In this document: piece after piece, positions 1 to 5,521 of the stretch
How positions within the stretch are numbered: position 1 is the first letter of the stretch
Layout of the letters: each line of letters starts with the position of its first letter
Assembly (NCBI GenBank): GCA_009919985.1
Contig: RGAX01000186.1
Coordinates: 1-5,521, forward strand
From: Opitutaceae bacterium
GTDB lineage: Bacteria > Verrucomicrobiota > Verrucomicrobiia > Opitutales > Opitutaceae
DNA length: 5,521 nucleotides
Reading direction: 5' to 3'
The notes under the pieces: generated by a model
What the model was told of the DNA's origin: nothing
The model's input: the letters and a program-made list of their open reading frames with translations, nothing else
Databases searched by the model: none
Program-made: the position numbers and the translations under genes

Positions 1-70
1 AAATCGCGCCTGAGCGTAAAAAAGGGCCAGAGATATTGTATTCCCACTTGGTTTTCGGCTCACCGCTCAC
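1..70 (-). CDS. Possible 5' end of a divergent gene (alternative reading of the left edge)
   Basis: On the minus strand a GTG at 70-68 opens a frame that runs uninterrupted to the left edge (23 codons, beginning VSGEPKTKWEYNISGPF). An AGGTGA at 82-77, part of the full anti-16S complement, lies about six bases upstream of the GTG, which is suitable spacing. An in-frame stop (minus-strand TGA at 79-77) lies just upstream of the GTG, so no earlier start is available. If real, the gene would be divergent from the VanZ-like gene with only 12 bases between start codons, leaving almost no room for separate promoters outside coding DNA. That makes it somewhat less attractive than the co-directional reading. 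I do not recognise the product. The two readings are probably mutually exclusive. Confidence 0.22.
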   Translation of the reverse strand, partial: MSGEPKTKWEYNISGPFLRSGAI

Positions 71-86
71 ACCCTTTCACCTATGA
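3..86 (+). CDS. Possible 3' end of an upstream gene overlapping vanZ (uncertain)
   Basis: The frame beginning at base 3 stays open for 27 codons and ends at a TGA (84-86) that shares an ATGA overlap with the ATG of the VanZ-like gene at 83. Such four-base overlaps are typical of translationally coupled operon genes, and the next junction (TAATG at 491-495) is equally tight. Coupling would also explain why no Shine-Dalgarno sequence is visible before the VanZ start, where the bases are pyrimidine-rich. The visible tail ends in residues SPLTPFHL and matches no family I recognise. Against it: an open run this short is expected by chance fairly often, GC is only about 50%, and the opposite strand offers a competing reading (GTG at 70). 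Existence is uncertain and function unknown. Confidence 0.3.
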   Translation: MAPERKKGPEILYSHLVFGSPLTPFHL

Positions 87-493
87 CATCACACGCAGCT
101 CACCTTCGCCGCCGCTGGATTTTCGCAGCGACGTTGGCTGGTCTGATCGTGATCGCTTCGAGTCGCAGCGCGGTGGAAGGACCGTCAGTTCGCAATTTCG
201 ACAAGGTTGCTCATTTTTCCGTCTACGGACTCCTCGCCACACTCGTAGTACGAGCCTTGATCGGGGCGAGGGCCTTTTGGGCCATCGTGATCGTTTCGTT
301 TTTCGGGGTCAGCGATGAGCTCCATCAACATTTCACCCCCGGCCGCTCGATGGAATTCATGGATTGGGTGGCGGATACCCTCGGGGCCACGCTGGCGGTC
401 GGGCTTTACACCTATTGGGCATGGTATCGGAAATTACTGGAAGCGCCGCTCTGGAATCGTCGTAATTCTAAATCAGCGGAAAACTCCGCCTAA
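83..493 (+). CDS. VanZ-family small integral membrane protein
   Basis: This 136-residue protein has the VanZ-like pattern: a first membrane segment (about 12-28) ending in a Ser-Ser pair (26-27), then FDKVAHFSVYG (D40, K41, H44), further hydrophobic segments at about 45-60, 64-76 and 97-113, and the hallmark SDELHQHFTPGRS (77-89) followed by D94 and ADTLGA (97-102). The tail after 115 is basic and polar, probably cytosolic. The family is named after VanZ, linked to low-level teicoplanin resistance, but most members are uncharacterised envelope proteins, so no resistance role should be inferred. No other ATG, GTG or TTG exists in frame between the upstream stop (17-19) and 83, so the start is well constrained. 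No Shine-Dalgarno sequence precedes it, suggesting coupling to an upstream gene or leaderless translation. Its TAA overlaps the ligA ATG by one base. Confidence 0.9.
   Translation: MTSHAAHLRRRWIFAATLAGLIVIASSRSAVEGPSVRNFDKVAHFSVYGLLATLVVRALIGARAFWAIVIVSFFGVSDELHQHFTPGRSMEFMDWVADTLGATLAVGLYTYWAWYRKLLEAPLWNRRNSKSAENSA
476..489 (+). other. Short inverted repeat just before the vanZ-ligA junction
   Basis: GCGGA (476-480), loop AAAC (481-484) and TCCGC (485-489) form a perfect five-base-pair stem with a four-base loop. It encodes the last residues of the VanZ-like protein and ends one base before the TAATG that joins the two genes. In mRNA it would lie where a ribosome finishing vanZ unfolds the ligA initiation region, so it could contribute to coupling. 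The same bases carry the only weak Shine-Dalgarno-like element (GGA, 478-480) before ligA. The repeat is short enough to arise by chance, and a regulatory role is inference only. Confidence 0.3.
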
Positions 494-2736
494 TGTCCAT
501 GACGCCCGCATCCCCCGCCCAACGCATCGCGACCCTCACCGCTGAAATCCGGCGGCACGATGAACTTTACCGCAACCGCGCGCGGCCCGAGATCGGAGAC
601 TTCGAATACGACGCACTTAAGCGCGAACTAGAGGAACTCGAGCGCCAGTTTCCTGCGCTCATGGTGCCGGATTCCCCAACGCAACGCGTGGGCGACGACC
701 GCGCGGATGGATTCGTGCGCACCAAGCATCGCCTCGCGATGACCACCCTCGACAACACCTACGACGAGGGCGAACTCCGCGATTTTCACGTGCGTCTCGC
801 CAAACTGTTTGGTCGCGAGGACCTCATGTATTCCGTCGAGCCCAAGATCGACGGCGCCTCAATCAGCGTAACTTACGAAAACGGCAAACTCGTCCGTGCC
901 GTGACGCGCGGTGATGGCGAGGAAGGCGATGACGTCACGGCCAACGTAAAAACCATCGCGCATCTGCCCCACACCCTGCGCCCACCGGCCGATCTTTCGA
1001 CTACGCCCGTTCCCGCCCTAGTTGAAATCCGTGGTGAAATTTTTCTGCGATTTTCCGAATTTGCCCGTATTAATCAAACTCAGGAAGAAGCCGGACTCGA
1101 ACCGTACGCGAATCCGCGCAACCTCGCAGCCGGTACGCTTAAACTCCTCGACGCGGCCGAAGTGCGCGCGCGTGGTCTCGAAATTGTGCTCTACGGCTTT
1201 GGCGCCCTAGAGCCGCAGGGTTTGTTGGCCTCGCAGTCGGATGGGCACGCGGCCCTCGCGCACTGGGGCCTGCCCACGCTCGAACACCGTCGCAGCGTGC
1301 GCGGGATTGAGGCGGTGGTGTCAGCGATCCGCGAACTCGACGCTCACCGCTCGACTTTGCCGTATGCGACCGATGGCGCCGTGGTGAAACTCGATGACTT
1401 CGCGCTGCAACAGCAGGCAGGCTTTCGCGGTGAAGGTCAGAGTGCGCGGAAACTATCTCCGCGCTGGGCTTGCGCGTATAAATTTGCGCCCGAGCGCGCC
1501 GAGACGCGGTTAAAGGCAATCACGATTCAAGTCGGTCGCACGGGCGTGTTAACGCCGGTCGCCGAGCTCGAGCCCGTGCAACTCGCGGGCACGACCGTGG
1601 CGCGGGCTACGTTACACAACCGCGATGAAATCGCTCGTAAAGACATCCGCGTCGGCGACACCGTTTACGTGGAGAAAGCCGGCGAAATTATTCCCGTTGT
1701 GATCGCGGTAAATCTGGCGCGTCGTTCGCCGGACTGCGTGTCGTATCTTTTTCCAGAAACCTGTCCGGTCTGCGCGACGGCCACCGTACATGTCGCGGGC
1801 GAAGTCGCGATTCGTTGCCCAAATCCTGATTGCGCGGCGCAACTGGTCGGCCGGCTCGACTACGTCGCCGGTCGCGGCGTACTTGACCTTGAAGGCCTCG
1901 GCGGTGTTGTCGCCGAGAAACTCGTCACCACGGGAGCCGTGCGCGAGATGTTTGAACTTTTTGCTCTCCAAGCGGAGTCCCTAGGAGCGATGAATCTGGG
2001 AACAACAGAAGCGCCCCGCATTTTGGGGGTAAAGAACGCGACCAAGATCGTCGATGCGATTGCCCGGGCACGCGGTTTTGATCTTGGGCGCTGGTTGTTG
2101 GCCCTGCAGATCCGCGATGTGGGCGGTGCGACCGCGCAGGATATTGCGGCCGCGCACGGCACACTCGAGGCGGTGGCGCAGTCGGAAATTTTGCCGCGAC
2201 TCGCGCGCTTGGCTGATGTAGTCGAAGCTATGAGCGAGGTGAGTCCGCGCTCACGGCTCAATCCGCCCAAAGATGAAACCGAGCGACACGCTCGGGCGGA
2301 ACGCTACGCAGCACTCGCGGGCGAAAAAGCGGAACTCGAAGCGATCCGTGAGCGCACCCCAGGCGCAGAAAAAATTGGCGCCGAAGTAGCCCGGCACACG
2401 GTGGCGTTTTTTCGCTCGGAACGCGGCCAGCGCTCGCTCCGGCGCTTGAGAGAGTTAGGTATCGCGCCCGTGGCGGCACGGCTAGCGACGGCACCGGTGG
2501 TGGGCATTTTTTCGGGCAAAACCTTTGTGCTCACTGGGACTTTGCCTACGCTCTCGCGTGAAGCGGCGGCGGCGAAAATCGAAGCGGCCGGCGGTAAAGT
2601 AAGCGGTAGCGTCAGTAAAAAAACAAATTACGTACTGGCCGGCGAAGAAGCCGGTTCGAAGCTGGAAAAAGCGCAAGCTCTTGGCGTTGCCGTGATCGAC
2701 GAGCCGGAGTTCCTCCGCTTGCTCGGGCCAAATTGA
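493..2736 (+). CDS. ligA: NAD+-dependent DNA ligase LigA
   Basis: LigA seals 3'-OH/5'-phosphate nicks in duplex DNA using NAD+, releasing NMN and AMP, in replication and repair. The 747 residues show the full order. Domain Ia is at about 9-70 (Y26, D36, Y39, D40, DSPTQRVG at 60-67). The adenylation domain carries catalytic K118 in EPKIDG, TRGDG (138-142), E182 in RGE, ANPRNLAAGTL, D294-G295 and K299, and K330 in AYKF. The OB fold has VGRTG (347-351), TLHN (373-376) and EKAGEIIP (394-401). The zinc finger uses C424, C427, C442 and C447. HhH motifs span about 455-655, and a BRCT domain about 670-745. Oddities: an extra charged segment at about 571-622, about seven extra residues at 312-322, and Arg27 where E. 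coli has His23. The start overlaps the vanZ stop (TAATG); a second ATG two codons on (499) is an alternative. All catalytic residues are present, so it should be active. Confidence 0.98.
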   Translation: MSMTPASPAQRIATLTAEIRRHDELYRNRARPEIGDFEYDALKRELEELERQFPALMVPDSPTQRVGDDRADGFVRTKHRLAMTTLDNTYDEGELRDFHVRLAKLFGREDLMYSVEPKIDGASISVTYENGKLVRAVTRGDGEEGDDVTANVKTIAHLPHTLRPPADLSTTPVPALVEIRGEIFLRFSEFARINQTQEEAGLEPYANPRNLAAGTLKLLDAAEVRARGLEIVLYGFGALEPQGLLASQSDGHAALAHWGLPTLEHRRSVRGIEAVVSAIRELDAHRSTLPYATDGAVVKLDDFALQQQAGFRGEGQSARKLSPRWACAYKFAPERAETRLKAITIQVGRTGVLTPVAELEPVQLAGTTVARATLHNRDEIARKDIRVGDTVYVEKAGEIIPVVIAVNLARRSPDCVSYLFPETCPVCATATVHVAGEVAIRCPNPDCAAQLVGRLDYVAGRGVLDLEGLGGVVAEKLVTTGAVREMFELFALQAESLGAMNLGTTEAPRILGVKNATKIVDAIARARGFDLGRWLLALQIRDVGGATAQDIAAAHGTLEAVAQSEILPRLARLADVVEAMSEVSPRSRLNPPKDETERHARAERYAALAGEKAELEAIRERTPGAEKIGAEVARHTVAFFRSERGQRSLRRLRELGIAPVAARLATAPVVGIFSGKTFVLTGTLPTLSREAAAAKIEAAGGKVSGSVSKKTNYVLAGEEAGSKLEKAQALGVAVIDEPEFLRLLGPN

Positions 2737-2757
2737 GCGGCCTGGGGTGGACCCGCG

Positions 2758-2777
2758 CTCGGCAATCAGCCGCCGAG
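2758..2777. terminator. Weak hairpin between convergent ligA and pilC ends
   Basis: CTCGGC (2758-2763) pairs with GCCGAG (2772-2777) around an eight-base loop, giving a six-base-pair GC-rich stem that covers the pilC stop codon (2766-2768). On the plus strand it is followed by only three T residues (2778-2780), and on the minus strand by none. It is therefore at best a weak or bidirectional terminator. Its position between two convergent genes is where a shared terminator would be expected, but no canonical U-run is visible. The other 29 intergenic bases (2737-2765) show no clear signal. Confidence 0.25.
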
Positions 2778-4025
2778 TTTGAAGCTGGCGCTGACTTGGA
2801 AGACAGCGCTCACAATCGCGAAAGCGATGAAACCTACAAAGGTGAACACACCTCCGAGCACCACACCGGCGACTATTTTGGTAAATACGTTCAACTGGCC
2901 AGTGATGATTTTTTGGTAGGCCTGCGCGATTTGCTTTAGGCTGGGGACGACGTTGCCGGTGTTTTCACCGATCGCCAAGCGGTCGAGCACGAGGTCCGGG
3001 AAACAGCCCGTGCGCATCATCGCGACCGAGAGCGATTCGCCCTCGAGCACGCGGCCGGTGGCCGTTTTGAAGGCTTCGCGGTGAACTTCGTTGGCGATTT
3101 GTTTTTCAGTCATGCGCAACGCTTCAGAGGCGGTGATGCCGTTTTCAAGGAGTACGGAAAGGGTCTGACTGAAGGAGAGCACCGTCTGTGCCACGATGAA
3201 CGGGCCGATGAGCGGGAGTTTAAGTAGCCACGCATCCGTCTGCGCTCGGCCCGCGGGCGTCTGGCGCCAGGCGAGAAAGGAGGTGATCGCGATGACAATG
3301 GCGACGACGGCCATGATGCCCCAGATGCTGAGGGCGAAGTTAGAGGCGCCGATGAGTAGCTTGGTCGAAGTGGGCATCTTGCCGCCAAGCGAGCTAAGAA
3401 GCGTCTGCAGACGCGGCAAAAGAAATGTGAGGAAAAATAAAATCACCCCGCCAGACACAAAGACCATGAACACCGGGTAGGCCAGGGCCGACATGAGCTG
3501 GCTGCGTAGTTCACGTTGCTCGACTAAGTGAGCGATGAGGCGAGCGAGGGTGTCGTTGAGCGAGCCGGTGGCTTCGCCAGCCTGGATCAAGTTAACCGTG
3601 CCGCTATCGAAGACCTCCGGGTAATTACCGAGAGCACGAGAGAGCGGAGCGCCTTCACTGATGCGTTCCCAGACGCCGGCGCAGAGGGTGCGCAGACGGG
3701 GTTCTTTGATGCGCGTGGAAAGCAGGCGGACCGCTTCACCGGCGGAAAGGCCGCTGCCGGTCAGATCGTGGAGCGATTCGAGAAATGGCAGGCGTTCCGA
3801 GCGGCGCGGGGCTTGGGCAGCGATGCGGCCCGCAGATTTTGGCGCCCGCTTGGCCGTGGCTTTGCCGCCTTTACCGACCGGGCCGGCTTGCAGCTCAGTG
3901 ACGGTGGCCACTTGCAGGCCGCGGGCCGTGAGGAGGCGCAGGGCGTCTTTGCGGCTCGGAGCATCGAGCTCGGCTAAGACGGATTGGCCCGCACGGTTAC
4001 GGGCGCTGTAGGCAAAGCGGGCCAT
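2766..4025 (-). CDS. pilC: Type IV pilus / type II secretion inner-membrane platform protein (PilC/GspF family)
   Basis: This 419-residue protein is the polytopic platform that assembles pilin or pseudopilin at the inner membrane together with the ATPase encoded just upstream. The N-terminus (1-45, MARFAYSARNRAGQ... to GLQVATVTEL) is the usual PilC/GspF start. A basic Gly/Ala/Lys-rich linker follows (about 46-79). Two tandem T2SSF domains come next, at about 80-205 and 283-408, each with its signature: GEATGSLNDTL at 150-160 and GENTGNVVPSL at 353-363. Likely membrane helices are about 182-204, 230-253 and 381-408. Length and architecture are normal for the family. The ATG lies one base after the ATPase stop (TAAAATG), implying coupled translation. 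PilC (pilus) and GspF (secretion) cannot be separated by this sequence alone, so the symbol follows the pilus name by convention. No pilin, pilT or secretin gene is in view. Confidence 0.93.
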   Translation of the reverse strand: MARFAYSARNRAGQSVLAELDAPSRKDALRLLTARGLQVATVTELQAGPVGKGGKATAKRAPKSAGRIAAQAPRRSERLPFLESLHDLTGSGLSAGEAVRLLSTRIKEPRLRTLCAGVWERISEGAPLSRALGNYPEVFDSGTVNLIQAGEATGSLNDTLARLIAHLVEQRELRSQLMSALAYPVFMVFVSGGVILFFLTFLLPRLQTLLSSLGGKMPTSTKLLIGASNFALSIWGIMAVVAIVIAITSFLAWRQTPAGRAQTDAWLLKLPLIGPFIVAQTVLSFSQTLSVLLENGITASEALRMTEKQIANEVHREAFKTATGRVLEGESLSVAMMRTGCFPDLVLDRLAIGENTGNVVPSLKQIAQAYQKIITGQLNVFTKIVAGVVLGGVFTFVGFIAFAIVSAVFQVSASFKLGG

Positions 4026-4026
4026 T

Positions 4027-5521
4027 TTACTTTTCCACCACGGTCACGACGCGGAGGACTTCCTCAAGGGTGGTGTGGCCTGCTTTAACTTTTTCCCAGC
4101 CGCTCTGGCCGAGGGTACGCATGCCCTGCTTGCGAGCGGCCTGCGTCAGGGTGCGGGTACTTTCGCGCTTAAGGATAAGCTCATGGAGTTCGTCGTTTAA
4201 GCGGAAAATTTCGAATAGACCGATACGGCCGCGGTAGCCCGTGCCACGGCAACGGTCGCAACCGACCGGGTGTTTGAGCGCAGTGATCAGTTCAGCCTCG
4301 GCGGCGTCACACTCAAGGATGGCAAGGGTTTCAAGGAGTTTAACTTTGCTGATGGGTTCGGGCGCGCAGCAATTAGGGCAGAGCCGGCGGACGAGCCGCT
4401 GGGCGATCACGAGCTCGATGGCGGAGGCCACCAGGAACGGCTCGATCCCCATGTCGACCAGACGAGTGATGGCGCCGGGTGCGTCGTTAGTATGAAGCGT
4501 TGAGAATACCAAGTGACCCGTCAGAGACGCGCGGATGGCGATCTCGGCGGTGTCTTTATCGCGGATTTCACCGACCATGATGACATCGGGATCTTGCCGG
4601 AGAATGGACCGCAGAGCGCTGGCAAAGGTGAGGCCAATCTCAGAGCGGATCTGCATCTGGTTCACGCCGGGCACTTCGTATTCGATCGGGTCCTCGACAG
4701 TGATGATGCGCAGATCAGTGGAATTAATTTTACGCAAAAACGCGTTCAGCGAGGTGCTCTTGCCGGACCCGGTAGGGCCAGTGACGAGGATAATGCCGTG
4801 CGGATAATCTAGGACGCTAATGATTTGGGCCTGCTCGTCGGGACTCATGCCGAGGCGGTCCATCGTGTAGGCTTCCTTTTTTTGATTCAGGAGGCGAAGC
4901 GAAACAGACTCGGCGTAAATCGTGGGCGCGGTGGCAACCCGGATGTCGAGGACGGTGTTGTTGGCCTTAAAGTTGATGCGGCCGTCCTGCGGGAGACGTT
5001 TTTCGGAAATGTTCAGGCGCGCCATGATCTTCAAGCGCGAAATGATGGCATCCTGGAAGCGCAGGAGATTTTCCGGGACGGGCACTGGCACGAGCAGTCC
5101 GTCGACGCGGTAGCGGATCCGCAGTTGTTCTTCCTGCGGCTCGAAATGGATGTCGGTGGCCTGATCTTCGACGGCTTGCTTGATGACGTCGGTGACGAAG
5201 CGAACCACGGCAGCGTCTTCGTCCACGACCTCTTCGGCTTGTTGGATGGATTCCGGGGCGACGTAGGATTCGTCACCGTCTTCGAGGGCGCCGGAACCCA
5301 CACCGAAGTTTTCAATGATGAGTTGATGGATGCGCTCGGGCACGGCGAGGTGCCACATAAGCGGCCGTGGGGTAAAGGTCCTTAACCAATCGGCCATGAC
5401 CGCGTCGGGGAGCCAAGCGCTCGCCAGATGCAGAGGGGTACTTGGGGTCGCTTCGGCGGCGTCTTCCCCGTCGGGGACGGCGGGGCCAAACTGGATCGGG
5501 ATGATCTGGTAATCGTGGACT
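4027..5521 (-). CDS. pilB: Type IV pilus / type II secretion assembly ATPase (PilB/GspE family), 5' end missing
   Basis: This hexameric cytosolic ATPase powers pilus or pseudopilus extension through the platform protein. About 497 residues are visible. Numbering from the first in-frame ATG (5397): TDIHFEP (81-87), KRLPQDGR (133-140), Walker A GPTGSGKS (207-214, bases 4779-4756), the Asp box VEDPIEYEVPG (234-244), Walker B region VIMVGEIRD (272-280), the His box STLHTNDAPGAITRL (299-313), and a tetracysteine zinc site (C340, C343, C380, C383) before GYRGRIGLFE. The ATG at 5397 is not the true start: the frame stays open for 41 more codons to the edge, has no ATG, GTG or TTG there, and reads like the MshEN/T2SSE N-terminal domain (PLHLA...ADWLRTF...LAVPERIHQLI). 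The gene is cut by the window, not broken. The complete zinc site and extension-type motifs favour PilB/GspE over the retraction ATPase PilT. Confidence 0.95.
   Translation of the reverse strand, partial: VHDYQIIPIQFGPAVPDGEDAAEATPSTPLHLASAWLPDAVMADWLRTFTPRPLMWHLAVPERIHQLIIENFGVGSGALEDGDESYVAPESIQQAEEVVDEDAAVVRFVTDVIKQAVEDQATDIHFEPQEEQLRIRYRVDGLLVPVPVPENLLRFQDAIISRLKIMARLNISEKRLPQDGRINFKANNTVLDIRVATAPTIYAESVSLRLLNQKKEAYTMDRLGMSPDEQAQIISVLDYPHGIILVTGPTGSGKSTSLNAFLRKINSTDLRIITVEDPIEYEVPGVNQMQIRSEIGLTFASALRSILRQDPDVIMVGEIRDKDTAEIAIRASLTGHLVFSTLHTNDAPGAITRLVDMGIEPFLVASAIELVIAQRLVRRLCPNCCAPEPISKVKLLETLAILECDAAEAELITALKHPVGCDRCRGTGYRGRIGLFEIFRLNDELHELILKRESTRTLTQAARKQGMRTLGQSGWEKVKAGHTTLEEVLRVVTVVEK

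Noticed and set aside
34..39. TATTGT as a possible -10 promoter element for vanZ
   Set aside because: It matches only four of six consensus bases, and no acceptable -35 element lies 16-18 bases upstream.
83..493. Teicoplanin-resistance role for the VanZ-like gene
   Set aside because: No vanA/vanH/vanX/vanR/vanS genes are nearby. The family is widespread in bacteria without glycopeptide resistance, so the family name alone is not evidence.
1860..2270. Minus-strand open frame (136 codons) inside ligA
   Set aside because: It overlaps the zinc-finger/HhH part of LigA and has an Arg/Ser/Ala-rich shadow composition.
2638..2655. Inverted repeat GCCGGC...GCCGG in the ligA BRCT region
   Set aside because: It encodes the conserved AGEEAGSK motif, which produces this repeat by codon choice. 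It is inside coding DNA with no T-run, so I do not call it a terminator.
2733..2939. Plus-strand open frame starting with TTG across the ligA stop
   Set aside because: It runs antisense through the conserved C-terminal membrane helix of pilC, starts with TTG inside the ligA stop region, and lacks a ribosome site.
3528..3977. Plus-strand open frame (149 codons) opposite the pilC gene
   Set aside because: Antisense shadow of the conserved N-terminal half of PilC/GspF. No independent ribosome site or recognisable domain.
4825..5385. Long plus-strand open frame (186 codons) opposite the ATPase gene
   Set aside because: It lies wholly antisense to clearly homologous PilB/GspE sequence. GC-rich third positions commonly leave the complementary frame open, and the translation resembles no family.

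Overview
The window shows four tightly packed bacterial genes in two convergent blocks. The left block (+ strand) holds a small VanZ-family membrane protein followed by ligA, the NAD+-dependent DNA ligase. Their stop and start codons overlap as TAATG. The right block (- strand) holds the end of a pilB/gspE-type secretion ATPase, running off the right edge, followed one base later by a complete pilC/gspF-type inner-membrane platform protein. The blocks meet tail to tail across 29 bases at 2737-2765.

Organism: NAD+-dependent LigA marks a bacterium. The DNA is GC-rich and codons mostly end in G or C, with long antisense shadow frames as expected. LigA is longer than usual (747 residues, against about 660-700 for most). 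A type IV pilus/type II secretion pair with a vanZ-ligA pair, plus the style of the LigA N-terminus (HDELY...PEIGDFEYD), suggest a Verrucomicrobiota/Opitutales-like bacterium. This is inference from memory of family sequences, not a demonstrated assignment.

Layout: 1-82 is lower in GC (about 50%). It is either the tail of an upstream gene overlapping vanZ by ATGA, or the 5' end of a divergent gene; the sequence does not settle which. 83-493 is the VanZ-like protein. 493-2736 is ligA, with all catalytic motifs, a zinc finger, an HhH region and a BRCT domain. 2766-4025 (-) is the platform protein. 4027-5521 (-) is the ATPase, whose true start lies beyond the window. No stretch over 300 bases lacks a gene.

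How the genes work together: PilB/GspE-type ATPases power, and PilC/GspF-type platform proteins anchor, the polymerisation of pilin or pseudopilin. This pair is a functional unit and is probably co-transcribed. LigA seals nicks in replication and repair. Its link to the VanZ-like protein looks like translational coupling rather than shared function.

I see no RNA gene, CRISPR array, insertion sequence or phage element, and no evidence of an undescribed system. The most unusual points are in LigA: an extra charged segment of about 50 residues in the HhH region, and a substitution at a residue expected to contact the nicotinamide half of NAD+.
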